From Candidatus Cryptobacteroides excrementavium (GTDB lineage Bacteria; Bacteroidota; Bacteroidia; Bacteroidales; UBA932), in contig JADILX010000090.1 in NCBI GenBank assembly GCA_017695025.1, positions 1 to 54,290 on the forward strand: a stretch of 54,290 nt of DNA, read 5' to 3'. Position numbers and translations under genes: made by a program. Shown one piece after another: positions 44,392 to 53,811 of the stretch. Position 1 is the first letter of the stretch. Every line of letters starts with the position of its first letter. The notes below the pieces were generated by a model. It ran no database searches. It worked only from the letters and a program-made list of their open reading frames with translations, and was not told the origin of the DNA.

Positions 44392-46263
44392 ATGAACAAG
44401 AATACAGTTATAGGCTTTATACTGATATTTGTGATTTTTTTCGGGTTCACATGGTATCAGTCTTCACAATATAAGAAACAGGTAGAATATCAGGCGCAGC
44501 AGGATTCGATAGCCAGGGCAGAGCAGGCATATGCCGACTCTGTATGGCGGGCAGAGCATCCTGAGGATACCCTGTCTGCGGCACTTTCATCGGCACCGGA
44601 CAGGCAGGTCCGTCAGCGTATATACAGGGACAGTCTTCTGGATGTTGCACACGAGGATTCATCTTCCTATGTCACCCTTGCAAACGACAAGGTCGAGATA
44701 GTGTTCAATACTAAAGGGGCACAGCCGTATTCAGTCCTGATAAAGGATTATAAGACGTACGACAGCACCGATCTTTATCTCATAAAGCCGGGGATGAGCC
44801 AGTACGGGATTACAATATATGCCGGTGAGAATATCAGCACGAAAGATTTCGTATTCTCTGTGGCAGAGAGTACTGACAGCACCCTTGTAATGCGTCTTCC
44901 TTTTTCCGGTGGCGGCTACATAGAACAGAAATATACTCTGGAGCAGGGGTCATACATGATGAAAAACTACCTCTCCTTTGTAGGTATGGGTGATGTCATT
45001 CCCCGCAATGTGTCAATGTTCGACATAGACTGGAACGTGGTCATCCCGCGTCTTGAGAAAGGCTACAGGAACGAGATGCAATATTCCAAACTCGACTATT
45101 GCTATCCTGGTGAGAAGAAGCCTGAGCAACTGGGAAGAGGCGGCCGCAGCGATGAGGAGAGAGTGGACTCGAAGGTGAACTGGTTCGCTTTCCAGCAGCA
45201 GTTCTTTTCCGCCATCATGAGGGCCGGGGAGGACTTCTCTTCTGCGGCATTCGGCATAAAATTTTTCGAGGAGGATGATCCGGAGAGGAATCTCATGGTA
45301 TGCTATGCCGACATGAGGTCAGAGTTTGACCTGTCTGCAGGAGGGGATGTCACCATCCCGTATGAGTTCTATTTCGGGCCGAACCATTACCGGACACTTA
45401 AGAGTTACGACCAGCATTATGAGAGGATCATACCTCTGGGAGGCTCTGTGATAGGACTTATCAGCAGATGGGTGATCATCCCTGTGTTCAATTTCCTCGG
45501 CAGGTTTATAGAGAACTTCGGTATCATCATATTGCTGCTTACGGTTCTTATCAAACTTGTGGTCTCTCCGCTGACCATGAAGTCATATATATCTTCTGCG
45601 AAGATGTCGGTGCTGAAGCCCGAGATGGACAAGTTGAATGAGAAATACCCTCGTCAGGAGGATGCGCTCAAAAAACAGCAGGCAATGATGAACCTGTACA
45701 GGAGGGCCGGAGTGAGCCCGATGGGAGGCTGTCTCCCGATGCTGCTCCAGTTGCCTATCCTGTATGCGATGTTCCGTTTCTTCCCGGCATCCATCGAGTT
45801 GAGACAGCAGCCTTTCCTCTGGGCGGACGACCTCAGTGCATACGATTCTATCCTCAATCTTCCGTTCAATATCCCTCTCTATGGGGATCATGTCTCGCTG
45901 TTTGCTCTCCTGATGGCGCTTTCCATGTTCATCTACTCCAAGATGACGTCGAGCCAGATGTCATCGGATCCGAGCATGGCCGGAATGAAGTTCATGAGCG
46001 TATGGCTGATGCCAATAATGATGCTGTTCATATGTAACAATCTTTCCAGCGGACTGAGTTACTATTACCTTCTGTCGAACCTCATCACCATGCTCCAGAC
46101 ATGGTTTGTCAAGAGATATGTGGTGAAGCCGGAGAAAATACATGCGTTGCTTGCCGCCACTGAAGGAAAGCCGATGCCGAAATCCAAGTGGCAGCAGCGC
46201 CTTGAAGAGGCCCAGAAGATGCAGCAGCAGATGGCGAAAGAACAGGCCAGAAGACGCAGGTAG
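44392..46263 (+). CDS. yidC: Membrane protein insertase YidC
   Basis: The 623-residue protein has an N-terminal membrane anchor (VIGFILIFVIFFGFTWY), a long periplasmic beta domain and the conserved C-terminal Oxa1 core (FGIIILLLTVLIKLVVSPLT, MGGCLPMLLQLPILYAMF), then later helices and a basic tail. It inserts and folds inner-membrane proteins with or without SecYEG. It ends 2 bases before the YggS gene. Confidence 0.96.
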   Translation: MNKNTVIGFILIFVIFFGFTWYQSSQYKKQVEYQAQQDSIARAEQAYADSVWRAEHPEDTLSAALSSAPDRQVRQRIYRDSLLDVAHEDSSSYVTLANDKVEIVFNTKGAQPYSVLIKDYKTYDSTDLYLIKPGMSQYGITIYAGENISTKDFVFSVAESTDSTLVMRLPFSGGGYIEQKYTLEQGSYMMKNYLSFVGMGDVIPRNVSMFDIDWNVVIPRLEKGYRNEMQYSKLDYCYPGEKKPEQLGRGGRSDEERVDSKVNWFAFQQQFFSAIMRAGEDFSSAAFGIKFFEEDDPERNLMVCYADMRSEFDLSAGGDVTIPYEFYFGPNHYRTLKSYDQHYERIIPLGGSVIGLISRWVIIPVFNFLGRFIENFGIIILLLTVLIKLVVSPLTMKSYISSAKMSVLKPEMDKLNEKYPRQEDALKKQQAMMNLYRRAGVSPMGGCLPMLLQLPILYAMFRFFPASIELRQQPFLWADDLSAYDSILNLPFNIPLYGDHVSLFALLMALSMFIYSKMTSSQMSSDPSMAGMKFMSVWLMPIMMLFICNNLSSGLSYYYLLSNLITMLQTWFVKRYVVKPEKIHALLAATEGKPMPKSKWQQRLEEAQKMQQQMAKEQARRRR

Positions 46264-46265
46264 CC

Positions 46266-47066
46266 ATGTCCGTTGTCGCAGACCAGATAAGGAGGCTGAA
46301 AGAGGAACTTCCGGCAGATGTGACACTTGTGGCTGTGTCCAAGTTCCATCCTGTGGAGTCGGTTGTCGAGGCATATGGAGCAGGGCAGAGGGTCTTCGGT
46401 GAAAGCCGTCCCCAGGAACTGTTTGCCAAGGTGCATGCCCTGCAGTCCCGGGATTCCGCGTATTCAGACATAGAGTGGCATTTTATCGGTCATCTCCAGA
46501 CAAACAAACTGAAACTTGTCCTCCCTTATGTCTCCATGGTCGAATCTGTGGATTCTGTGCATCTGCTTGAGTCCATAGACAGATGGGGCCGAGATAACGG
46601 CCGGGTCACGGATGTGCTGCTCGAATACCATATCGCTTCAGAGGCTACCAAGCAAGGCTTCAGCCGTCAGGAGATACTATCCCTGCTTACCCGGCGGGAG
46701 GATGTCCCGGAAGGATACGCAGAAGTATACGGTACTCCGGGCTGTACATCCCGCCAGGGGGATGTGCCACAAAGGCACGCACAGGATGCTTCCTGTGATG
46801 GCAGACGCTTTCCGAATGTCCGTATCCGCGGGCTGATGGGAATGGCGACTTTTACCTCTGATGAGTCTGTTGTCCGGGCCGACTTCGGCAGGCTCATGTC
46901 TTTGTACAATGAGATAGTCGCCCTTCGCGACCGTGGTCTCTGCCCGGAAATCGGGAGCGGCTTTGATATCAGATCTTTCGGAATGACGCATGACTACAGG
47001 ATTGCAGTAGAAATGGGCGCAGACATGGTCCGGATAGGTACACTGATTTTCGGAGAAAGGGTCTGA
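46266..47066 (+). CDS. YggS-family pyridoxal-phosphate homeostasis protein
   Basis: The 266-residue barrel protein has the PLP lysine in LVAVSKFHP, plus WHFIGHLQTNK, IRGLMGMATF and the C-terminal VRIGTLIFGER, all typical of YggS/PLPBP. It binds PLP and buffers its free level. Compared with the usual ~225-residue length it has an insertion of about 30-35 residues (roughly 147-180: EGYAEVYGTPGCTSRQGDVP and following) just before the RGLMGM strand. The frame is intact, so this looks like a genuine insertion. Confidence 0.9.
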   Translation: MSVVADQIRRLKEELPADVTLVAVSKFHPVESVVEAYGAGQRVFGESRPQELFAKVHALQSRDSAYSDIEWHFIGHLQTNKLKLVLPYVSMVESVDSVHLLESIDRWGRDNGRVTDVLLEYHIASEATKQGFSRQEILSLLTRREDVPEGYAEVYGTPGCTSRQGDVPQRHAQDASCDGRRFPNVRIRGLMGMATFTSDESVVRADFGRLMSLYNEIVALRDRGLCPEIGSGFDIRSFGMTHDYRIAVEMGADMVRIGTLIFGERV

Positions 47067-47090
47067 CAACAGTGTACAAGAGGAAAACAG

Positions 47091-47128
47091 CGGCCGGTTA
47101 AGAAATTGTTAACCGGCCGTTTCTTATT
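47091..47128 (+). terminator. Rho-independent terminator after the YggS gene
   Basis: Perfect 11-bp stem CGGCCGGTTAA/TTAACCGGCCG (47091-47101 with 47109-47119), loop GAAATTG, followed by TTTCTTATT. It separates the yidC-yggS transcript from the pst operon. Confidence 0.85.
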
Positions 47129-47149
47129 TGTTAAAAACATCCTGTGCAC

Positions 47150-47180
47150 TTGTAAAGTCCTGTGGCGTGGCTTATCTTTG
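47150..47180 (+). promoter_or_regulatory. Promoter of the pst operon
   Basis: TTG (47150-47152), 20 bases, then TATCTTTG (47173-47180). No obvious Pho-box direct repeat was recognised upstream. Confidence 0.65.
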
Positions 47181-47217
47181 CGCCGGACAGTAAAAAGACC
47201 CTGTCCCGAATAACAGG

Positions 47218-48066
47218 ATGAAAATAGGATATCTTCTTGTTTCTTGTGTCTCTGCAATATGTATCTGTATTGTCGCTGATGCCCAGCGCATCAAAGGCAG
47301 CGACACCCTTCTGCCCCTTACTCAGGAACTTGCTGAAGAATACCTTGCCGGGCATCCGGATGCTGAAGTCATAGTGACCGGAGGCGGTTCAGGAGTGGGG
47401 ATTGCAGCCCTTCCCGAGAATACTACTGATATTGCCATGGCTTCGCGCCGCATAAAGTTCGGTGAGAAGATGAAATTTGCGGAACTCGGTCTTGATGCAC
47501 GTGAGGTCATTGTGGCATATGATGCCCTTGCAGTGGTCGTCAATCCTTCAAACCCTGTCTCGAGGCTCACGAGAGAACAGTTGGAAGCGATTTTCAGGGG
47601 CAAGATAACCAACTGGAAGGATGTGGGCGGAGAAGACAGGAAGATTGTTGTATATTCACGGGAGACATCGTCCGGTACATATGAATTTTTCAAGGAGAGT
47701 GTGCTTGAAAACAAGAACTATATGAGCAGCATCCTGTCAATGCCGGCAACCGGAGCCATAATACAGTCGGTGCGGCAGACAAAGGGCGCAATAGGATATA
47801 TAGGCCTTGCATATCTCAATCCTTATGTGAAGGCTGTCGCCGTATCGTATGACGGCGGTGCCCACTATGCAGTACCTTCAGTGGAAACAGCAGCAGACGG
47901 CTCATATCCGATTGTCCGTCCTCTGTATTATTATTATGATTCCAGAAAGGAGGAGGCAGTCTCTCCGTTTATTTCATATGCATTGTCTGATGAAGGCCAG
48001 AAGTCCGTGCTTTCCCAGGGGTTTGTCCCGGTAAGCCTTGATAAGGACGCTGTCCCGTCAGACTGA
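47218..48066 (+). CDS. pstS: Phosphate ABC transporter substrate-binding protein
   Basis: The 282-residue exported protein has a signal peptide ending near ADAQ and the PstS fold: IKGSDTLLPLTQELAEEY, the phosphate loop TGGGSGVG, and SSGTYEFFKE, with the VVNPSNPV...FRGKITNWKDVGG hinge region. It captures phosphate for PstCAB. The mature N-terminus may be glutamine. Confidence 0.93.
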   Translation: MKIGYLLVSCVSAICICIVADAQRIKGSDTLLPLTQELAEEYLAGHPDAEVIVTGGGSGVGIAALPENTTDIAMASRRIKFGEKMKFAELGLDAREVIVAYDALAVVVNPSNPVSRLTREQLEAIFRGKITNWKDVGGEDRKIVVYSRETSSGTYEFFKESVLENKNYMSSILSMPATGAIIQSVRQTKGAIGYIGLAYLNPYVKAVAVSYDGGAHYAVPSVETAADGSYPIVRPLYYYYDSRKEEAVSPFISYALSDEGQKSVLSQGFVPVSLDKDAVPSD

Positions 48067-48091
48067 AGAGTTTCCGGTTGAACAGATATTT

Positions 48092-49288
48092 ATGAAGAAA
48101 TTTTTGGAAAGAGCAGTGAAATGGCTCCTTACGGCCAGCGGTTTTGTAACCAGTGCAGTAATCCTGTTGATAATAGGTTTTCTGTTTACTGAGGGTGCTG
48201 GCCTTTTCCGCGAGCATGTCATTGAGGATGGGTATGTACTTGCCATAAATCCTGAAAATCCGGTAAAGGATCTGACTGCCGCGCAGATCAAGGCTGTTTT
48301 CGATGAGGATGTGACCGACTGGGAGAAACTTGGTGGGCCTTCACTTCCGATACAGACTTTCCGCCTTGAGGATGCCGACAGGTATTTTACTGAGGATGAA
48401 CTCGGCAGGCAGTATGAAAATGCCGGTGCCCTCATTGCGGGGCTTGTGGCAGAGAACCCGGGTATGGTGGCATTTGTACCGGAATCGATAATTCCGGATT
48501 GGGTATCTGTCGATTTCATCGAAGATGACACGATTTCACCTGCAGAGGTGTTTGCCGGGGCCGAATGGTTCCCGACTGCCACTCCCGCCCCTCTTTTCGG
48601 CATGTGGCCTCTTCTTGCCGGTACATTGTGGGTGAGTCTTTTCGCCATCCTTTTTGCTCTTCCGTTCGGAATAAGCATCGCAGTATATATGTCAGAGGTG
48701 GCGTCAGAGAGAGTCCGCGGTTTTCTGAAGCCCGTGATTGAACTTCTGAACGGGATCCCTTCAGTAGTGTACGGCTTTTTCGGGCTTATCATCATCGTGC
48801 CTCTGCTGCAGCAGGTTTTCGGGCTTCCGGTGGGGGAGAGCGGTCTTGCAGGAAGTATCGTGCTGGCTATCATGGCTCTGCCCACTATTGTCACCGTGGC
48901 TGAAGATGCAATGAGGAACTGTCCGCGTGCCTTGCGGGAAGCCAGTCTGGCCCTTGGGGCAACAAGATGGCAGACAGTATCACGTGTCGTGATTCCATCA
49001 TCAATGTCAGGGATAGCGTCAGGTGTTGTACTCGGCATAGGCCGTGCTGTCGGCGAGACAATGGCTGTACTCATGGTGACAGGCAATGCGGCTGTGGTGC
49101 CGACGACCATCCTTGAACCGTTACGTACAATTCCGGCTACTATAGCAGCGGAACTCGGTGAGGCCCCGGCCGGCGGAGCGCACTACCAGTCCCTTTTCCT
49201 GTTGGGAGTGATCCTGTTTTTCATCACATTTTTCATAAATCTCTGCGTAGAGGCGATATCTTCCCGCAACAGGGCCAAAAACAGTTGA
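48092..49288 (+). CDS. pstC: Phosphate ABC transporter permease PstC with a PstS-like insertion
   Basis: The 398-residue permease has one N-terminal helix (about 12-34), a periplasmic stretch of about 130 residues, and then the standard five-helix permease core with the EAA loop (LREASLALGATRWQTV). The periplasmic stretch (about 47-143) resembles PstS itself: NPENPVKDLT and DWEKLGG align with NPSNPVSRLT and NWKDVGG of the neighbouring PstS (14 of 30 identical). An in-frame ATG at 48038 overlaps pstS; the ATG at 48092 (MKKFLERAV) is preferred. It is 4 bases upstream of pstA. Confidence 0.92.
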   Translation: MKKFLERAVKWLLTASGFVTSAVILLIIGFLFTEGAGLFREHVIEDGYVLAINPENPVKDLTAAQIKAVFDEDVTDWEKLGGPSLPIQTFRLEDADRYFTEDELGRQYENAGALIAGLVAENPGMVAFVPESIIPDWVSVDFIEDDTISPAEVFAGAEWFPTATPAPLFGMWPLLAGTLWVSLFAILFALPFGISIAVYMSEVASERVRGFLKPVIELLNGIPSVVYGFFGLIIIVPLLQQVFGLPVGESGLAGSIVLAIMALPTIVTVAEDAMRNCPRALREASLALGATRWQTVSRVVIPSSMSGIASGVVLGIGRAVGETMAVLMVTGNAAVVPTTILEPLRTIPATIAAELGEAPAGGAHYQSLFLLGVILFFITFFINLCVEAISSRNRAKNS

Positions 49289-49292
49289 CATT

Positions 49293-50195
49293 ATGAGTGT
49301 ATCAAAAGGAAACAATCCGTCATATCCGGCCGGCTACAGTATAAGAAAGCGCAGGGCACAGGCTGCGGCCTTTACATTATTCAGGGTTCTGAGCCTTTTT
49401 ATCGTGCTGATACTCTTTGCTATACTCGGCTTCATCATCTGGAAGGGCGCCGGAGTTATCAGTTGGGACTTTCTTACCAAGGCTCCTGCTGACGGCATGA
49501 CTTCCGGAGGTATCTTTCCCGCAATAGTGGGTACGCTTCTCCTCATGCTTGGAAGTGCCATAGTCGCTTTCCCTGTGGGCATCATGAGCGGAGTCTATAT
49601 GAATGAATACGCTTCCAGAGGATGGGTGGTCAAGTTCATCCGGCTCATGACCAATAATCTCAGCGGTGTCCCGTCCATTGTCTTCGGACTTTTCGGCATG
49701 GCGCTTTTCGTGAAATACCTCGGCTTCGGCGACAGCATCCTTGCAGGTTCCCTTACACTTGGCCTGCTGTCCCTGCCGCTTGTCATCAGGACGACCGAGG
49801 AGGCTCTCAAGGATATTCCTGCCGGTATCAGGGAGGGAAGCCTGGCTCTAGGGGCGACGAAACTTCAGACCATATGGAAAGTTGTCCTGCCTATGGGCAT
49901 GCCGCGTATCATCACAGGTCTTATCTTGTCACTTGGAAGGGTGTCGGGTGAAACAGCCCCGATACTGTTCACATGTGCCGCATATTTTTTCCCGCAACTG
50001 CCGGCATCCATATTCGACCAGTGCATGGCCCTTCCATACCATCTATACGTAATATCTACGAGCGGTACCGATATAGAGGCGCAACAGCCTATAGCCTATG
50101 GGACGGCCCTTGTCCTGATTGTGATAGTACTTGTCATCAATCTGCTTGCCGGGCTTATGAGAAGACATTTCGAGAGGCGGCTGAAAATAAAATGA
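49293..50195 (+). CDS. pstA: Phosphate ABC transporter permease PstA
   Basis: This 300-residue protein has six hydrophobic segments and the EAA loop [22 protein letters not shown], with the PstA-typical [16 protein letters not shown] and [15 protein letters not shown]. It pairs with PstC to form the channel. Confidence 0.95.
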   Translation: MSVSKGNNPSYPAGYSIRKRRAQAAAFTLFRVLSLFIVLILFAILGFIIWKGAGVISWDFLTKAPADGMTSGGIFPAIVGTLLLMLGSAIVAFPVGIMSGVYMNEYASRGWVVKFIRLMTNNLSGVPSIVFGLFGMALFVKYLGFGDSILAGSLTLGLLSLPLVIRTTEEALKDIPAGIREGSLALGATKLQTIWKVVLPMGMPRIITGLILSLGRVSGETAPILFTCAAYFFPQLPASIFDQCMALPYHLYVISTSGTDIEAQQPIAYGTALVLIVIVLVINLLAGLMRRHFERRLKIK

Positions 50196-50223
50196 ACCGA
50201 ATCTGAATAACAGGATAAATATA

Positions 50224-50976
50224 ATGGAAAAAATAGCAGCAACAGACGTCAATTTCTATTACGGGGATTTCCATGCCCTTAAAGGCATCTCGATGGAGAT
50301 ACCGAAGAACAAGGTGGTGGCCTTTATCGGGCCGTCCGGATGCGGAAAGTCCACGTTCCTGAGACTGTTCAACAGGATGAACGACCTTGTGCCGGGAGCC
50401 AGGCTGGAAGGGAAGATACTGATAGACGGACAGGATATATACGGGCCTGATGTACAGGTGGATGAACTCCGCAAGAATGTCGGCATGGTCTTCCAGCGTC
50501 CTAACCCTTTCCCGAAAAGTATCTTTGACAATATCGCTTATGGCCTGAGGGTCAACGGGATTAAGGACAAGGAATTTATCCGCCACAGGGTGGAGGAGTC
50601 CCTCCGTGGTGCTGCCCTGTGGGACGAGGTCAAGGACAAGTTGAACGCATCTGCATATGCCCTTTCCGGAGGACAGCAGCAGAGGCTCTGTATAGCCAGG
50701 GCCATGGCTGTCTCCCCTTCTGTCCTGCTGATGGATGAGCCTGCGTCCGCCCTCGACCCGATATCCACTGCCAAGGTAGAGGAACTGATAAGCGAACTCC
50801 GTAATGAAGTCACTATAGTCATAGTGACACACAATATGCAGCAGGCATCCCGTGTAAGCGACAAGACCGCATTCTTCTATATGGGAGAGATGGTCGAGTA
50901 CGACGACACAAAGGTGATATTTACCAATCCACACAAGACTGCCACCCAGAACTACATCACAGGCCGTTTCGGTTAG
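50224..50976 (+). CDS. pstB: Phosphate ABC transporter ATPase PstB
   Basis: The 250-residue ATPase has Walker [10 protein letters not shown] (36-44), the signature LSGGQQQRL, Walker [14 protein letters not shown] and the switch histidine in IVTHNMQQA. The [14 protein letters not shown] segment is characteristic of PstB. Confidence 0.97.
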   Translation: MEKIAATDVNFYYGDFHALKGISMEIPKNKVVAFIGPSGCGKSTFLRLFNRMNDLVPGARLEGKILIDGQDIYGPDVQVDELRKNVGMVFQRPNPFPKSIFDNIAYGLRVNGIKDKEFIRHRVEESLRGAALWDEVKDKLNASAYALSGGQQQRLCIARAMAVSPSVLLMDEPASALDPISTAKVEELISELRNEVTIVIVTHNMQQASRVSDKTAFFYMGEMVEYDDTKVIFTNPHKTATQNYITGRFG

Positions 50977-51001
50977 GACATGTTTCTCGGCATCCGGCTG
51001 A

Positions 51002-51033
51002 TTGGCCGCCAATAATATTAGTCATTAAATTTG
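51002..51033 (+). promoter_or_regulatory. Possible internal promoter of phoU
   Basis: TTG (51002-51004), 21 bases, then TAAATTTG (51026-51033), 25 bases before phoU. It would let phoU be expressed apart from the pst genes. Confidence 0.5.
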
Positions 51034-51058
51034 TAAGACTGACGTTAAATCATATCCG

Positions 51059-51751
51059 ATGGTAAAATTCATAGAATCAGAACTGCTGCATCTGCGCAGC
51101 GAAGTGTATGACATGTGGACGCTTGTCTGCAATCAGATGGATCAGGTCCGCCTTGCCGTCCTCGGCCTCGACAGCGGCATCGCGAGCCAGGTGATGGTCC
51201 GTGAGCGCAGGGTAGATGCCTTCGAACTCAAGATAGACAGTGACGTGGAGGATTTCATCGCTCTTTATACGCCTGTGGCTGTCGACCTGAGGTTTGTGCT
51301 TGCAATGCTGAAGATCAACAATGACCTTGAGCGTATAGGCGACTACGCAGACGGGATAGCGCGTTTTGTTCGGGATTCCGAAGGATGCCTGCTTGACAGT
51401 TCCCTTGTGGACAATCTGCATCTGAATGAGATGTTCACTGTTGTGCTTGAGATGATGAAAGGGCTTCAGCAGGCCTTTGTGGATGAGGATCCTGCAAAGG
51501 CGACATCCGTGATGTCCATGGATGACAGGCTTGACACGATAAAGGCTGCCTCTACTGGTGTGCTTGTAGAGTATGCCAGGGCCAATCCTGACAGTATTGC
51601 CCTATGTATGGGGCTTGCCGGAGTTTTCCGTAAACTGGAGCGTACAGGGGACCATCTTACGAATATTGCTGAGGAGATAGTGTTCTTCATAGACGCAAAG
51701 GTCCTGAAGCATACTTCCGGCATGGAGGAAAGCGGGAAGCAGTCCGACTGA
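51059..51751 (+). CDS. phoU: Phosphate signalling protein PhoU
   Basis: The 230-residue all-helical protein has two PhoU repeats with metal-binding E/D-x3-D motifs: DLRFVLAMLKINNDLERIGDYADGIA and KLERTGDHLTNIAEEIVF. PhoU links transporter state to the phosphate response and limits uptake. Confidence 0.95.
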   Translation: MVKFIESELLHLRSEVYDMWTLVCNQMDQVRLAVLGLDSGIASQVMVRERRVDAFELKIDSDVEDFIALYTPVAVDLRFVLAMLKINNDLERIGDYADGIARFVRDSEGCLLDSSLVDNLHLNEMFTVVLEMMKGLQQAFVDEDPAKATSVMSMDDRLDTIKAASTGVLVEYARANPDSIALCMGLAGVFRKLERTGDHLTNIAEEIVFFIDAKVLKHTSGMEESGKQSD

Positions 51752-51772
51752 TTGACGATATGCGGATAAAGA

Positions 51773-51824
51773 TGTCAAAAATCGTGTTTTTTGTGTATGT
51801 TTGTGCAGCAAAACGATTTTGACA
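51773..51824 (+). promoter_or_regulatory. Inverted repeat around the fbp promoter
   Basis: Arm 1 (51773-51790, TGTCAAAAATCG then TGTTTT) and arm 2 (51810-51824, AAAACGATTTTGACA) are complementary apart from one extra A and one extra G. They flank a -7 box TATGTTTG (51796-51803); arm 2 ends one base before the fbp start codon. It could be an operator for a dimeric regulator or a leader hairpin that hides the ribosome site. Confidence 0.55.
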
Positions 51825-51825
51825 T

Positions 51826-53811
51826 ATGGAAAGGATACCGGAAGAGGCACTGAAAGAGGATCTGCGATATCTGGAACTGCTTTCATTACGTTTCCCGAGC
51901 ATTGCGGCTGCAAGCACAGAGATAATAAACCTTGAGGCGATATTGAATCTCCCGAAAGGGACAGAGCATTTCCTTGCGGATCTGCATGGGGAGTACGAGG
52001 CTTTCAGCCATGTGCTTCGCAATGCGTCCGGTGCCATCAAGAGGAAAGTCAACGAGATTTTCGGCAACTCCCTTTACGAGTCCGAGAAAAAAGACCTGTG
52101 TACGCTGATATATTATCCCGAAGAGAAACTGCAGCTGGTCAAGGAAAAGGTGCAGGATATGGATTCGTGGTACAGCGTCACTCTCAACAGGCTTGTCCGG
52201 GTGTGCCAGAACGTATCTTCAAAGTATACAAGATCCAAGGTCAGGAAGGCGCTTCCGGAAGAGTTCTCCTATATCATCCAGGAACTTCTGCACGAGAGCA
52301 GTGCAAGCCCCAACAAGCAGGCTTATATCAATGTCATTATCAGCACCATCATAGATACGTTGAGGGCCGATGACTTCATAATCACGATGTGCAACCTCAT
52401 CCAGAGGCTGACAATAGATTCACTTCACATCCTCGGCGATATCTTCGACAGGGGCCCGGGCCCACATGTCATCATGGACACATTGTGCGGATATCACAAT
52501 TTCGACATCCAGTGGGGAAACCATGATATCCTGTGGATGGGGGCCGCTTCCGGCAATGATGCCTGCATAGCCAATGTCCTCCGGCTTGCCATGCGCTATG
52601 CCAACCATCCCGTACTCGAGGACGGGTATGGAATCAATCTCCTTCCGCTTGCGACATTCGCAATGGAGACATATGCCGATGATCCTTGCACCTCATTCGG
52701 GCCGAGGATAGAGGACGAGAATGTCCATATCGATGAAAAGACCATACGTCTTCTGGCACAGATGCACAAGGCTATCAGTGTCATCCAGTTCAAACTGGAG
52801 GCTGCAATCATAAAGAGGAGGCCTGAGTTCGGCATGGAGGACAGGCTGCTGCTTGAGCATATAGACCAGGAGAGAAAGGTGTTTGTGCTTGACGGAAAGG
52901 ATTACGCGATGAGTTCCTGCTTTTTCCCGACGGTAGATCCTGCAGACCCGTACAGGCTGACAGCAGAGGAAGAGGCTGTCGTGTCGAAACTCCATGACTC
53001 ATTCACAAGGAGCGAGAAACTGCGCAGGCATATTAAATGCATTTTCCGTTATGGCTGCATGTACAACATATGCAATTCCAACCTGCTTTTCCATGCATCA
53101 ATGCCGCTTAATGAGGACGGAAGCCTCAAGGAAGTGGACATACTCGGCAGAAGGCACAAGGGACGGGATCTGCTCAACAGGGTGGGCCAACTGGTCCGGA
53201 CTGCATATTTTGCAGACAAGTCGGAGCCGGAAAAAGATTTTGCAGTCGACTACATCTGGTATCTGTGGTGCGGAAAGGATTCCCCTGCTTTCGACAAGAG
53301 CAAGATGGCGACTTTTGAAAGGTATTTCCTTGTCGACAAGGAGATGCACAAAGAGGAGAAAGGGGCCTATTATACCCTGCGCAACAGTGAGGAGGTATGT
53401 GACCGGATACTTGACGAGTTCGGTGTAGAGGGGGAGCACCGCCATATCATCAACGGCCATGTCCCTGTAAGGGCTTCAAAGGGAGAAAAACCTGTCAGGG
53501 CCAACGGAAAACTGATGGTCATAGACGGAGGATTTTCCAAGGCATATTTTTCCGAGACCGGAATAGCCGGCTATACCCTTGTATATCATTCCCGCGGTTT
53601 CCAGCTGGTGCAGCACGAGCCGTTTTCATCCACCCAGAAAGCCATAGAGGAAGGCCAGGACATCAAGTCCACAACACAGCTCGTGGAACTCAGCAGCCAG
53701 AGGATGCTGGTGAAGGATACCGATAAGGGGAAGGAACTGATGGTACAGATAGAGGACCTGCAGAAACTCCTTCAGGCCTATCGTATAGGAATCATCAAGG
53801 AGCGGGTGTGA
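51826..53811 (+). CDS. fbp: Class III fructose-1,6-bisphosphatase
   Basis: The 661-residue protein shows the class III pattern: ADLHGEYEAF, GDIFDRGPGPH and WGNHDILWMGAASG (metallophosphatase metal ligands), then NGHVPVR. Long length with insertions is normal for the class. It hydrolyses fructose-1,6-bisphosphate in gluconeogenesis. Its 3' end overlaps the end of lpxB on the other strand by 17 bases. Confidence 0.95.
   Translation: MERIPEEALKEDLRYLELLSLRFPSIAAASTEIINLEAILNLPKGTEHFLADLHGEYEAFSHVLRNASGAIKRKVNEIFGNSLYESEKKDLCTLIYYPEEKLQLVKEKVQDMDSWYSVTLNRLVRVCQNVSSKYTRSKVRKALPEEFSYIIQELLHESSASPNKQAYINVIISTIIDTLRADDFIITMCNLIQRLTIDSLHILGDIFDRGPGPHVIMDTLCGYHNFDIQWGNHDILWMGAASGNDACIANVLRLAMRYANHPVLEDGYGINLLPLATFAMETYADDPCTSFGPRIEDENVHIDEKTIRLLAQMHKAISVIQFKLEAAIIKRRPEFGMEDRLLLEHIDQERKVFVLDGKDYAMSSCFFPTVDPADPYRLTAEEEAVVSKLHDSFTRSEKLRRHIKCIFRYGCMYNICNSNLLFHASMPLNEDGSLKEVDILGRRHKGRDLLNRVGQLVRTAYFADKSEPEKDFAVDYIWYLWCGKDSPAFDKSKMATFERYFLVDKEMHKEEKGAYYTLRNSEEVCDRILDEFGVEGEHRHIINGHVPVRASKGEKPVRANGKLMVIDGGFSKAYFSETGIAGYTLVYHSRGFQLVQHEPFSSTQKAIEEGQDIKSTTQLVELSSQRMLVKDTDKGKELMVQIEDLQKLLQAYRIGIIKERV

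Noticed and set aside
48058..49110. 350-codon minus-strand open frame inside pstC
   Set aside because: Ser/Thr/Pro-rich mirror of a membrane protein gene; no domain, no promoter.
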